Counted from the first letter of the stretch, positions 26,549 to 35,018 are shown. The stretch: 64,000 bases of DNA from CAG-557 sp045540315 (GCA_045540315.1 JAZQHA010000038.1:1-64000), one strand, 5' to 3'. Made by a program: numbers and translations. The notes: a model not told the origin generated them from the letters alone.

Positions 26549-26830
26549 ATGGGCAACATACTGGAAGAGTTCTGGTACGGGAATATAAATCCCCAGGAAC
26601 AGAGCAAGGAAAGCAACCAGGCAATCAAAGAACTAATCAAACTAATGGGGCGAAACCGGGATCTGCTACATGATTCCATGACGGCAGAGCAACGGGAGAC
26701 TCTTGAAAAGTACGATGACTGTGTCAACGAAATGTACGGCTTGATCGAACTGGAGATATTCTCCTATGCTTTCCGGCTCGGAGGTAGGCTTATGCTTGCC
26801 ACGCTGATGGACAGCGGCGAGGATGCCTAA
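26549..26830 (+). CDS. DUF6809-like small protein
   Basis: A 93-residue mostly helical acidic protein beginning MGNILEEFWYGNINPQEQ. It resembles a small uncharacterised family common in clostridial mobile elements, which I recall as DUF6809; the family name should be checked. GGAGGTG precedes the ATG. It stands between two near-identical terminators, so it is a separate transcription unit. Function unknown. Confidence 0.6.
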   Translation: MGNILEEFWYGNINPQEQSKESNQAIKELIKLMGRNRDLLHDSMTAEQRETLEKYDDCVNEMYGLIELEIFSYAFRLGGRLMLATLMDSGEDA

Positions 26831-26837
26831 AGCAGAA

Positions 26838-26881
26838 AAAGACCACACAGCAGACTCCGTAGCCTGTTGTGTGGTCTTTCT
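26838..26881 (+). terminator. Terminator of the DUF6809-like gene
   Basis: Stem AAAGACCACACAGCAG / CTGTTGTGTGGTCTTT, loop of 10. It is a close copy of the terminator at 26438, which suggests the gene plus terminator arose by duplication or cassette gain. Confidence 0.85.
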
Positions 26882-26929
26882 GTTGGCACCGCTTGAGGAC
26901 GTCACTAAAAAATTATCGTTGTTTTCAAT

Positions 26930-26964
26930 AATCCCTAAGTGAACGCTCCAAATAGCGTGTTTTT
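26930..26964 (+). mobile_element. Right junction (attR) and displaced half-terminator
   Basis: The subterminal repeat AATCCCTAAGTGAA (26930-26943) is the inverted partner of 13318-13331. GA at 26941-26942 is the proposed crossover. ACGCT follows (26943-26947), repeating the left flank, and then the chromosomal half-stem AGCGTGTTTTT (26954-26964) with more T. Confidence 0.65.
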
Positions 26965-26985
26965 TCTTTTTTTATTCAATAGATT

Positions 26986-27990
26986 TTAATGGCACAAGCA
27001 CAATTTTGTACCGGGATAGTATCGAGCCAAAATCTCTTTATAAGTGGCACCGTTTTTCGCCATACCGTGTGCACCCCATTGACTCATGCCGACACCATGA
27101 CCATAGCCGCGCACTGTAAATGTAACTTTTTCATTTATGATATCAACGTCAAAATTAGCTGAACGTAGGTGATATAGCCAACGCAAGTCTTTACCAGAGG
27201 CATTTACAGAACCAATTTTTGCTTCTAGCACCATGCCAGATGGTGTTCTTTTGGTTATATTTATTAAGTCCGTGGTGCTTTTCCCAAAAGTGATTTCTGG
27301 CCATTTTTCTTTTGCTAAGGTTTTAAATTCTTCAGGAGTAAATTCTTTGTGCGAAAGATAAGTCGGAACGTTTAGGTCTTCGGGACTTGGCACTGAACGT
27401 AAGAAGCTGTGGTTACCGCCAAATACATGCACTACATCTTCGGTGTTGCCAGAGGACATAGCGTGAAAATATGCCTTAATGTACTTACCGTCTTGCGTGA
27501 GTACTTGACCTAAAACAGGGTCAACCGCATTTTGTAGTTTTTCCATGTTAGCTTCGTATTTCTCTCCCCAACGTTCTTTTCTTTGTTCATCTGTGATGTA
27601 GTACAACCATTTGGTGCTGTTCATAATAAAGTCTGCGCCGTTTAAACTAGGGTTTGGATTTTTATCTTGTTTTTCTTTTGCGTTGAGCATATATGTAAGT
27701 GCGGCAACCGCTTGTGCGCGAAGTGCTTCGGTTTCAAAAGACATAGGCATTTCTCCGGCAACAGTACCGTATGTAAATTCTCTTAAAGTTAAAGGAATAA
27801 CTTCGCCAGTTTTTTCGTTAAGTGTTTTCAGTATTACCGTGTCTGGGTCTACTTTAGCTTTTCGCTTTAGCGATATGATAGGGATATCTGCTGCGGAGAC
27901 TATGGCCTTATTTGGGCCAAGGGAAGCCACCAGTGGAATTGCAATCATAGCGGCTAGAAGACCTGCAGAAAAAATTAACTTTTGTTTCAT
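26986..27990 (-). CDS. spoIID: Stage II sporulation protein D
   Basis: Lytic transglycosylase of the SpoIID/LytB family, which degrades septal peptidoglycan during engulfment of the forespore. The 334-residue protein has an N-terminal membrane anchor (about 5-25). The SpoIID domain includes EMPMSFETEALRAQAVAAL (about 80-98) and the C-terminal GHGVGMSQWGAHGMA. It is the first chromosomal gene right of the mobile element, on the opposite strand, and is normal in length. Confidence 0.95.
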   Translation of the reverse strand: MKQKLIFSAGLLAAMIAIPLVASLGPNKAIVSAADIPIISLKRKAKVDPDTVILKTLNEKTGEVIPLTLREFTYGTVAGEMPMSFETEALRAQAVAALTYMLNAKEKQDKNPNPSLNGADFIMNSTKWLYYITDEQRKERWGEKYEANMEKLQNAVDPVLGQVLTQDGKYIKAYFHAMSSGNTEDVVHVFGGNHSFLRSVPSPEDLNVPTYLSHKEFTPEEFKTLAKEKWPEITFGKSTTDLINITKRTPSGMVLEAKIGSVNASGKDLRWLYHLRSANFDVDIINEKVTFTVRGYGHGVGMSQWGAHGMAKNGATYKEILARYYPGTKLCLCH

Positions 27991-28102
27991 TTGTGTTAAC
28001 CGTCCTTTTTAATTTGGGAATTTTTATATGTTGATTTTATTTAATACTAAGTGAATAAATAGTCACTTTTTGTTTGAGAGGATTTTTTTGAGCTTAACTT
28101 TT

Positions 28103-28132
28103 ATTATACTCCAAATGCGGCAATAGAATCAA
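28103..28132 (-). promoter_or_regulatory. Putative spoIID promoter
   Basis: On the minus strand, TTGATT (28127-28132), an 18-base spacer and TATAAT (28103-28108). This looks like a vegetative promoter; a sporulation-sigma promoter may also exist but was not recognised. Confidence 0.5.
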
Positions 28133-28167
28133 AAGCTTTTGTAGCGATTATAATTTGATTATGATTT

Positions 28168-28195
28168 TTGTTACGATATCAATTTATGCTATAAT
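28168..28195 (+). promoter_or_regulatory. Putative tex promoter
   Basis: TTGTTA (28168-28173), 16-base spacer, TATAAT (28190-28195), 33 bases before the ATG of tex. Confidence 0.6.
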
Positions 28196-28228
28196 AATAT
28201 TAATAAAAACAAGGACGGGTAAAACGTT

Positions 28229-30397
28229 ATGGATTACATAAAAACATTATCAGAACAATTTGAGCTAAAATCGTGGCAAATCGAGAATGTTATAAAATTA
28301 ATCGATGAAGGAAATACTATACCATTTATTGCAAGATACCGTAAAGAGGCTCACGGCTCACTGGATGACCAAAAGTTAAGGGAAATTAGTGAGAGGTTAG
28401 CTTATTTACGTGGCCTCGATGAGCGACGAGAAGAAGTTCGTGCACTCATCATTGGGCTGGAGGCAATGACTGATGAAGTGAATGCGGCTTTGGATGCGGC
28501 CCAAACTATATCGGAGATTGATGACATTTATAGACCGTATAGACCAAAACGAAAAACAAGAGCTTCTGTAGCAAAGGAGAAAGGCCTCGAGCCGTTAGCA
28601 GAGATAATTTTTGCGCAAGAAAAGCACTCAAAAGAGCCGTTAGTTTTGGCGCAGGATTTTGTTGATGCCGAAAAAGGAGTAGAGTCTGCTGAGGATGCAC
28701 TTCAGGGCGCGATGGACATTATTGCCGAGAACATCTCCGATGACGCAGGTATTCGCAAAAGACTTCGTGTCGTTGCTATGGCGCAGTCGATTTTAACCTC
28801 TAAGGCTGTGAACGAAGAAAACGACTCGGTCTATAAGCAGTATTATGACTTTGAAGAGCCTGTAGCGAAAATCGCAAGCCACAGAGTTTTGGCTATTGAT
28901 AGAGGCGAAAAAGAAAACTTTTTAAAAGTAGCTGTAGAATTTGATATAAACCGAGCTTTGCATATAATTTGCTCAACGGTTGTGAAAGAAGGTTCGCCGT
29001 GCACGCAAATAGTTCAAACAGCCACAGAGGATGCCTATAATAGGTTGATTTTCCCGTCAATTGAGCGAGAGATTCGCAATGAGTTGACACAACGAGCACA
29101 AGAACAGGCTATGAAGGTATTTTCGCTCAACTTGCGCCACTTGCTGATGCAGCCTCCTGTTAAGGGGAAAGTGGCAATGGGTCTTGATCCGGGATATCGG
29201 ACTGGTTGTAAGGTGGCTGTTGTCGATGCGACTGGAAAAGTGCTTGATACGAACGTGATTTATCCGACGCACTCGCAAGCAAAAGTGGATGAGGCGAAAA
29301 AACTTATTGCTGCCTTGGTGAGAAAATATGGCGTCGAAATTATATCAATTGGCAATGGAACTGCCTCAAAAGAGACTGAGATGTTTGTTGCAGATTTGAT
29401 TCGCGAGGCAGATTTGGATGTATCGTACATGGTGGTCAGTGAGGCAGGTGCTTCGGTGTATTCGGCATCTAAGTTGGCGGCACAAGAGTTCCCGGATTTC
29501 GATGTGACCTTGCGTAGTGCGGTGTCAATTGCGCGCAGATTGCAGGATCCTCTTGCCGAGTTAGTTAAAATCGACCCAAAGGCTATTGGTATCGGTCAAT
29601 ATCAGCATGACATGCCGAAAAAACAGCTGGATGAGGCTTTGGGCGGCGTTGTCGAAGATTGCGTAAATACGGTTGGTGTCGACTTGAATACTGCATCGCC
29701 GTCGCTTTTGGCGCGAGTGGCGGGTGTAAGTCCAACGGTTTCTAAGAATATTGTGGCGTATCGCGAAGAAAATGGTGCATTTAAGTCTCGGAGTGAGCTG
29801 AAAAAAGTAGCCAAGTTAGGTCCAAAGGCCTTTTTACAATGTGCGGGATTCTTGAGAGTAGCTGAAAGTAAGAACGTTTTAGACAATACCGCAGTACATC
29901 CAGAGTCGTATGACGCAGCAAAACAGTTGCTCGACTTGTGTGGGTACTCATTAGATGACATTAAATCTGGAGAGATTCGTACTTTAAAAGAAAAAGTTGA
30001 AGAGTTTGGAGAAAGCACTCTAGCTGAGAAAATTGGCATAGGCGTTCCAACATTACAGGATATTGTTGTGGAATTGCTTCGTCCGGGCCGCGACCCGCGC
30101 GATGAGTTGGTTCAGCCGCTTTTGCGTAAAGATGTACTCGACATGAAAGACCTCAAGGAAGGCATGGAGCTCGATGGTACTGTGCGGAATGTTATCGATT
30201 TTGGCGCTTTTATAGATATCGGTGTGCATCAGGATGGCTTAGTTCATATTTCGCAAATTTGCGACAAGTACATTAAGCATCCGTCGGAGGTCCTCAAAGT
30301 TGGCGACATTGTAAAAGTGAGAGTCCTCTCTGTAGACCTTGAGAAAAAAAGAATCTCTTTGACAATGAAACTGGCGAATAAATCTGAGGTTTGTTAG
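28229..30397 (+). CDS. tex: Tex-like RNA-binding transcription accessory protein
   Basis: A 722-residue nucleic-acid-binding protein conserved in bacteria. Domains in order: N-terminal helical region; YqgF-like domain beginning GLDPGYRTGCKVAVVDATG (about 315-420); helix-hairpin-helix repeats (NTASPSLLARVAGVS...VAYREENGAF, about 485-525); and a C-terminal S1 domain (about 645-715, VRNVIDFGAFIDIGVHQDGL). It stands alone with its own promoter. The exact role, in RNA handling or transcript release, is not fixed for the family. Confidence 0.95.
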   Translation: MDYIKTLSEQFELKSWQIENVIKLIDEGNTIPFIARYRKEAHGSLDDQKLREISERLAYLRGLDERREEVRALIIGLEAMTDEVNAALDAAQTISEIDDIYRPYRPKRKTRASVAKEKGLEPLAEIIFAQEKHSKEPLVLAQDFVDAEKGVESAEDALQGAMDIIAENISDDAGIRKRLRVVAMAQSILTSKAVNEENDSVYKQYYDFEEPVAKIASHRVLAIDRGEKENFLKVAVEFDINRALHIICSTVVKEGSPCTQIVQTATEDAYNRLIFPSIEREIRNELTQRAQEQAMKVFSLNLRHLLMQPPVKGKVAMGLDPGYRTGCKVAVVDATGKVLDTNVIYPTHSQAKVDEAKKLIAALVRKYGVEIISIGNGTASKETEMFVADLIREADLDVSYMVVSEAGASVYSASKLAAQEFPDFDVTLRSAVSIARRLQDPLAELVKIDPKAIGIGQYQHDMPKKQLDEALGGVVEDCVNTVGVDLNTASPSLLARVAGVSPTVSKNIVAYREENGAFKSRSELKKVAKLGPKAFLQCAGFLRVAESKNVLDNTAVHPESYDAAKQLLDLCGYSLDDIKSGEIRTLKEKVEEFGESTLAEKIGIGVPTLQDIVVELLRPGRDPRDELVQPLLRKDVLDMKDLKEGMELDGTVRNVIDFGAFIDIGVHQDGLVHISQICDKYIKHPSEVLKVGDIVKVRVLSVDLEKKRISLTMKLANKSEVC

Positions 30398-30458
30398 ATT
30401 AATTTTTTGAAAATAAATAGCTGCTGCCTAAAGTATATCGAGCCGAATGAATAATAGT

Positions 30459-30487
30459 TTGACAAAAATGCGTTTGTGTCTTACAGT
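30459..30487 (+). promoter_or_regulatory. Promoter of the lipoprotein pair
   Basis: TTGACA (30459-30464), 17-base spacer, TACAGT (30482-30487), 37 bases upstream of the first lipoprotein start. Confidence 0.7.
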
Positions 30488-30524
30488 TTAAATGTATATT
30501 ATTTTTGTTCGCGGAGGTATAGTG

Positions 30525-31160
30525 ATGAAAAAAGTATGTTTTGTATTTTTGAGTTTGATGGCGATTTTTACCTGTTCGGGCTGTGGAACCTCGAAAGATA
30601 ATAACTCAGACGTTGGGCAAATAGAAAATAATACACCGAAAACATATACCGCGGAGAGTGTCAAAGAGGTTCTTCAGGCTGTGCTCGATAACAAGAAAAC
30701 CTTTATTAGTCGAGATGGCGCTGTAGTATACTTAAAAGATTATCCGAGATACAATGGAACAAATGATCAAAAATTGATAGAGTATGCGTATGTGGATTTT
30801 GATGGCGATGGCAAAACTGAATTAGCGTTAATGATGTCGTCCGATATATATGGTGGATTTTTAGTGCTGCATTTCAATGGAGATGAAGTTTATGGATATG
30901 ATTTCCATTGGGACGGTATGTTGGACTTGAAACAAGATGGCTCTTTTATACAGCATACTGTTGCTAGCAATCGGTATTGTAACTTAAGCTTTGAAGGTAC
31001 TAAATGCAAGGCAACTGTAGATGCGGTGCATTTTTTTGAAGTTAAGCACTATGAAGAGGAAGCCTTTGAATTAAACGGCAGAGAAGTCTCGAAAGATGAG
31101 TTTAATAAGTTTAAAGATTCTTGGGAACAAAAAGAAAATGTGGTTTGGAAAAGCTTATAA
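30525..31160 (+). CDS. Lipoprotein with a DxDGDG motif, paralog A
   Basis: Unrecognised 211-residue protein with a short hydrophobic signal ending TCSGC, a probable lipidation cysteine although Cys at -3 is unusual. The mature part includes VDFDGDGKTELALMM (about residues 85-99), like the Ca-binding DxDGDG loops of dockerin or FG-GAP proteins. GGAGG precedes the ATG at 30525; a longer frame starts at 30492. It is followed 31 bases later by a paralog with about half of its residues alike. Confidence 0.75.
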   Translation: MKKVCFVFLSLMAIFTCSGCGTSKDNNSDVGQIENNTPKTYTAESVKEVLQAVLDNKKTFISRDGAVVYLKDYPRYNGTNDQKLIEYAYVDFDGDGKTELALMMSSDIYGGFLVLHFNGDEVYGYDFHWDGMLDLKQDGSFIQHTVASNRYCNLSFEGTKCKATVDAVHFFEVKHYEEEAFELNGREVSKDEFNKFKDSWEQKENVVWKSL

Positions 31161-31191
31161 AAGCAAAATTTTATGTTCGGGAGGCAATGAA

Positions 31192-31830
31192 ATGAGAAAA
31201 ATATTTCTTTTATTGATGGCTGTGTCGGTGGTAATATTTACAGGATGTGGATTCTCGAAAGATAATAACTCAGACGTGGAGCAGGTAGAGGACAGTACAC
31301 AAAAACAAGAAAATACTCACAAAGAAAAGCAAACTGAAAGTGTCAAAGAGATTCTTCAGGCTGTGCTTAATAGCAAAAAGACCTTTGTTGATCAAAACGG
31401 GAAAACCATATATCTAAAGGACTATAAGTTGCATGATGGTACTCTTGATGTTACAAAAATTGAGTACGCCTTCCTGGACTTTGATAACGATGGACAAACT
31501 GAATTGGTGTTACAACTTTCCTCAGACATAGATGGTGAGTTTCTAGTTCTTCGTTATTATGAAGATAATGTTTATGGGTACGATTTTGCCTATAGAGCTA
31601 TGCTGAATCTTAAGAAAGACGGTTCTTTTTTCGGCAGCAATGGAGCCACAAATGGTGACTTTTGTAAGTTGACGTTTGAGGGTAGTAAATATAAACTTAT
31701 TACCGAGGCTAAACATGACGATGCTAATGGGTATTTTGAGTTAAATGGTAAATCTGTCTCGAAAGAAGTTTATGATAGCTTTGTTGATAAGTGGCATCTA
31801 AAAGAAGATGTCGTTTGGACAGAGTTATAA
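31192..31830 (+). CDS. Lipoprotein with a DxDNDG motif, paralog B
   Basis: A 212-residue paralog of the preceding gene. It has a signal ending FTGC with the shared SKDNNSDV just after the lipid cysteine, then TESVKEILQAVL. The loop LDFDNDGQTELVLQL matches the calcium-loop-like motif in paralog A. The ATG at 31192 follows GGAGG. It probably arose by tandem duplication and shares the promoter at 30459. Ligand and function unknown. Confidence 0.75.
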   Translation: MRKIFLLLMAVSVVIFTGCGFSKDNNSDVEQVEDSTQKQENTHKEKQTESVKEILQAVLNSKKTFVDQNGKTIYLKDYKLHDGTLDVTKIEYAFLDFDNDGQTELVLQLSSDIDGEFLVLRYYEDNVYGYDFAYRAMLNLKKDGSFFGSNGATNGDFCKLTFEGSKYKLITEAKHDDANGYFELNGKSVSKEVYDSFVDKWHLKEDVVWTEL

Positions 31831-31890
31831 GCAACGAGCTGCAAGTATAAATTTAGTTTAATAGAAATATTAAAAGGCCGTTAAAGGTCG

Positions 31891-32069
31891 GGGGTGCCCT
31901 ATTTGATATCTTTTTTTGAGGCTTGCCGCTCGGGCCGCGGGGCCAACGAAAATAAATATTTATTTTCGTTGTGGGTCAAAGCCCAACTTTGTTGCGCTTT
32001 GGACTGGCCGAATGCCTTGGTAGGCATTCGGCGCCTCGCGGCGCCGCGGCGTTTGATTAGGGCACTCCC
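31891..32069 (-). repeat. Three-arm cruciform repeat, copy 2, with flanking inverted repeats
   Basis: The core 31934-32042 is in reverse orientation. The outer stem GCCGCGGGGC / GCCTCGCGGC holds one G-T pair. The arms are an AT-rich hairpin AACGAAAATAAA with its complement, a GTCAAAGC/GCTTTGGAC arm with inner CAAC-TTT-GTTG, and GCCGAATGCC/GGCATTCGGC. The flanks carry GGGGTGCCCTA (31891-31901) and its near complement (32058-32068), resembling terminal inverted repeats of a mobile element. Confidence 0.85.
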
Positions 32070-32113
32070 TAAAGTTCTGCAAATTCAAGTTTTTTAAGGA
32101 GAAAATATAGACA

Positions 32114-33208
32114 ATGAAATTAGGAATAGTAGGCCTCCCGAATGTGGGAAAAAGTACCTTGTTTAATGCAATTACTAATGCCGGAGCGCAGTCAGCGAAC
32201 TACCCTTTTTGCACAATTGAGCCGAATGTAGGCGTTGTTGCTGTCCCGGATAAGCGGTTGGACAAGTTGGCAGAGATGTATCAGCCAGATAAATTTACAC
32301 CAGCAACTATTGAATTTGTGGACATTGCAGGCCTGGTTAAAGGGGCCTCCAAAGGTGAGGGGCTCGGAAATAAGTTTTTATCCAATATCCGCGAAGTTGA
32401 CGCAATAGTACATGTGGTGCGGTGCTTTGAGAATAGTGACATTGTACACGTGGAGGGTAGCATTGACCCGGTGCGAGACATTGAAACGATTAACGTTGAG
32501 CTGATTTTATCGGACTTAGAGCTAATAGAGCGGCGCATTGATAAGGTAAGGAAGATGCTAAAAGCCGATAAGAAATATCAAGAAGAGTTAGCCTTTTTTG
32601 AGCAAGTGAAGGCAACTTTGGAGCAAGGTCAATCTGCACGCAGTATTGATTGCACTGAGGATGAATCAACTCTGCTGGGCTCTGTTGCGTTACTTACGAA
32701 TAAGCCTATAATTTATGCTGCCAACGTGAGTGAGAATGATTTCAAGGCTGGCATTGAGAATAATAATTTTGTAAAAGCAGTTGAGGAAATTGCAGCGAAA
32801 GAAAATGCAAAAGTATTACCGATAAGTGCTCAAATTGAGGCGGAAATTTCGGAGTTAGACTTGGATGAAAAGAAGATTTTTCTTGCCGACATGGGACTTT
32901 TAGAATCTGGACTTGATAGGCTAATTAATGCGTGCTACGATTTACTGGGGTTAATTTCTTTTTTGACAGCAGGAAAACCAGAAGTTCGAGCTTGGACCAT
33001 TACTAAGGGGACAAAAGCCCCAGGTGCTGCCGGTAAAGTCCATACAGATTTTGAGCGAGGCTTTATTCGTGCAGAGGTAGTATCGTTTGAGGAGCTAATG
33101 GCTTGTGGCTCGCTTGCAGCTGCAAAGGATAAAGGTCTAGTACGTTCAGAAGGCAAAGAATACGTCATGAAAGACGGCGATGTAGTTTTGTTTCGGTTTA
33201 ATGTTTAA
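32114..33208 (+). CDS. ychF: Redox-regulated ATPase YchF (Obg family)
   Basis: Ribosome-associated P-loop protein that hydrolyses ATP. The 364-residue protein has G1 GLPNVGKST at residues 7-15, the switch segment EFVDIAGLVKGASKGEGLGN (about 69-88) and a C-terminal TGS domain (about 280-364). Length and order are as in the family. It follows cruciform repeat copy 2 and stands as a single gene. Confidence 0.96.
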   Translation: MKLGIVGLPNVGKSTLFNAITNAGAQSANYPFCTIEPNVGVVAVPDKRLDKLAEMYQPDKFTPATIEFVDIAGLVKGASKGEGLGNKFLSNIREVDAIVHVVRCFENSDIVHVEGSIDPVRDIETINVELILSDLELIERRIDKVRKMLKADKKYQEELAFFEQVKATLEQGQSARSIDCTEDESTLLGSVALLTNKPIIYAANVSENDFKAGIENNNFVKAVEEIAAKENAKVLPISAQIEAEISELDLDEKKIFLADMGLLESGLDRLINACYDLLGLISFLTAGKPEVRAWTITKGTKAPGAAGKVHTDFERGFIRAEVVSFEELMACGSLAAAKDKGLVRSEGKEYVMKDGDVVLFRFNV

Positions 33209-33306
33209 TTAACGATGTTCGGAAGACTGGCGTTAAAAGAAAATAGCGGAATTTTTATTAGTGGCGCTGAAAGGCGTCGCTATTTTGTTTTTTATCTTAA
33301 TATTTA

Positions 33307-33335
33307 TTGACATTCTCCAAAAGCTATGGTAAACT
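33307..33335 (+). promoter_or_regulatory. Promoter of secreted paralog 1
   Basis: TTGACA (33307-33312), 17-base spacer, TGG-TAAACT (33330-33335). A block TAGAATCGATTC with the palindrome GAATCGATTC follows; the block also follows the promoters of the next two paralogs, with small changes. Confidence 0.75.
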
Positions 33336-33386
33336 TTAAATAGAATCGATTCGCATTTTTGTAAAATAAAACAGGAGGAGAAAATA

Positions 33387-34142
33387 ATGATACAAAAATT
33401 AAGGAAAAAATTAACTATTAAGCTATGTACATTGTTGTCTGTAGTTATGTTTTTCAATAATTCAGCAAATGCGATGGCTGGTGCAGCACCAGTTGCAGAA
33501 AGAGCTCCCGGTACGGTAAATGTATTGGCAGGAGGCATGGACGCTAATGCATTTGTAGAGAGAATGATCGCAGCGTTACCGGATGCCGCTAGGGACGCTT
33601 TACCAGATGCAGTTCGGGACGCGTTACCAGAGGCAGTTATGGCAGTTTTACCAGTCGCGGAAGTTGCAGAAGCCGTGCGCTACCCAGTAAGTGCTTTTAT
33701 AGGAAGATTGGTAGTGGCAGGAATTTGGGTTTTCGATGGATTAGGCTATGTTCAGAAAGCTGAAGAGCTGGCTCAAAAAGCCCAAAAAGATCCTGTAGAC
33801 TTTTTTCTGTGTGATGTTGTAGCAGGGATGGGTACTGATGTCTCTAAATTATGGATGCTGTCAAGCATTGATTTTATTCACAACAATATGTTCCGAAACG
33901 CCTTCGAAATTGCACGTTCATATCAAAAACTTAAAAGCAAGGTTCTTTATATACCATGTTTGGGCTATAGAGCATTTAAAAATAGAGATGAACTTTTTGA
34001 AAAGTTGAATAAGGCTATGGAAAAGATACAAGTCATGCTTATAGCTCAATTTGAAAATACAGATGAACCAACCAGTGCTGCTATTATTGATTTGCAAGCC
34101 ATCTTGCGGACAGTGTACGCAAGATTTTTGAAACTAAATTAA
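33387..34142 (+). CDS. Secreted protein, MIQKLRK family paralog 1
   Basis: Unrecognised 251-residue protein with a Sec signal peptide (MIQKLRKKLTIKLCTLLSVV...ANA). An Ala/Val/Pro-rich segment with repeats of ALPDAVRDALPEA (about 50-90) follows, then a C-terminal domain sharing KDPVDFFLCDVVA with the next two genes. GGAGGAG lies before the ATG. The repeat segment is absent from the two shorter paralogs. Function unknown. Confidence 0.7.
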   Translation: MIQKLRKKLTIKLCTLLSVVMFFNNSANAMAGAAPVAERAPGTVNVLAGGMDANAFVERMIAALPDAARDALPDAVRDALPEAVMAVLPVAEVAEAVRYPVSAFIGRLVVAGIWVFDGLGYVQKAEELAQKAQKDPVDFFLCDVVAGMGTDVSKLWMLSSIDFIHNNMFRNAFEIARSYQKLKSKVLYIPCLGYRAFKNRDELFEKLNKAMEKIQVMLIAQFENTDEPTSAAIIDLQAILRTVYARFLKLN

Positions 34143-34148
34143 ATATGC

Positions 34149-34197
34149 AATGCCCTGAGGTTTTGTGGTTAATTAAGAGATCTTGGGGTATTTTTTT
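34149..34197 (+). terminator. Terminator of secreted paralog 1
   Basis: ATGCCCTGAG...ATCTTGGGGTAT hairpin followed by seven T. The same terminator type follows each of the three paralogs. Confidence 0.6.
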
Positions 34198-34258
34198 GTA
34201 TATTAATGGTTGGCGCGGTGCGGGATTTTATATATTTAGACTTTTTTGTTTACGGCTA

Positions 34259-34287
34259 TTGATTTTTAAGGATAACCGTGGTAAACT
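34259..34287 (+). promoter_or_regulatory. Promoter of secreted paralog 2
   Basis: TTGATT (34259-34264), 17-base spacer, TGG-TAAACT (34282-34287), then the conserved block TAGAATCGATTC. Confidence 0.7.
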
Positions 34288-34340
34288 TATATAGAATCGA
34301 TTCATATTTTTATGAAATCAAATACAAGGAGAAATAATCA

Positions 34341-34853
34341 ATGATACAAAAATTAAGAAAAAATTTAACTGTTGGGCTAGCTGCGTTATTATCTGTAGTT
34401 ATGGTTTCAGGTAACTCCGCAAGTGCTTTGGATTTGGCTTCTGCAAAAAACTACGTTGTTAATACAGCAAGCAATTTTGTTGGAAATCAAACTGAGGCTT
34501 TTAAAAAAGATCCTTTGGAGTATTTATTGTGCACTGTTGTAGCAAAAAATGCTAATATACTTCTTGGGCTGAATGATCTGAGAAAAGAAGGTTGGAAGAA
34601 CTTTATAGGGTGGTCTAGCATAAAAAATATATCCAAGCGTGTTGCACCATGTGTGGCTTATGAATCTATTAAATTTTACGTGTTCCAAGTCTATGAAAAA
34701 GCCTATGCAAAAGACTTGTCAGAAAACTTTTTCCAAGGCGTGACAGAAGGCTTTGTAGAGGCCATCTCAAAAGCTGTTGCAGAGGCCAATGCGCACCAAG
34801 GCGACGTAGTCAACAAAGTTAACAACGAAGTTATCGACGAAATGGAACTGTAA
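34341..34853 (+). CDS. Secreted protein, MIQKLRK family paralog 2
   Basis: Unrecognised 170-residue protein. The Sec signal peptide ends near NSASA (residues 26-30). The core has FKKDPLEYLLCTVVAK and GLNDLRKEGWKNFIGW. The first 115 or so codons are nearly identical to paralog 3, and the C-terminal 50 residues differ. Two conserved cysteines (LLCT and APCV) could form a disulfide. AAGGAG precedes the ATG. Confidence 0.75.
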   Translation: MIQKLRKNLTVGLAALLSVVMVSGNSASALDLASAKNYVVNTASNFVGNQTEAFKKDPLEYLLCTVVAKNANILLGLNDLRKEGWKNFIGWSSIKNISKRVAPCVAYESIKFYVFQVYEKAYAKDLSENFFQGVTEGFVEAISKAVAEANAHQGDVVNKVNNEVIDEMEL

Positions 34854-34900
34854 ACCACTTTGTTTGCAATACGAGCAGCTTTATAAAAAATTAAATATGC

Positions 34901-34945
34901 AATACCCTGGGTTTTCCAGTTGAAAAGAGAGATCGGGGTGTTTTG
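34901..34945 (+). terminator. Terminator of secreted paralog 2
   Basis: AATACCCTGGG...GATCGGGGTGTT hairpin followed by TTGTTT. It resembles the terminators at 34149 and 35674. Confidence 0.5.
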
Positions 34946-35018
34946 TTTAAACAATAGCACTTTTTTGTTTATAATTATATGATAAATTGTTTGTATTGAT
35001 AATTTTATCAACTGACTA

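Larger units (their letters stand above)
13308..26942. mobile_element. Integrated element with serine recombinase, primase, capsid protein and type III R-M
   Basis: A block of higher GC than its flanks, with integration, replication and cargo genes. Left-half genes are on the minus strand (recombinase, TnpW-like, capsid, zinc protein, primase); right-half genes are on the plus strand (HTH, mod, res, OLD, DUF6809-like). The recombinase is of the large serine TnpX/TndX type, which is known to use a GA dinucleotide core; GA occurs at both proposed junctions. No portal, terminase, tail, relaxase or conjugation genes are present. It therefore looks like a non-conjugative integrative element or a reduced phage satellite. 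Confidence 0.75.

Noticed and set aside
13308..26942. Complete prophage
   Set aside because: Only a capsid gene is present. Portal, terminase, tail, lysis and phage-type repressor modules are absent, and the recombinase is of a transposon-like type.
31894..32097. Open frames crossing the cruciform repeats (also at 40826-41089, 57709-57987 and 62605-62835)
   Set aside because: Similar peptides appear because the repeat itself is translated. They follow the repeat rather than any gene, have no ribosome sites and disagree in frame and strand between copies.
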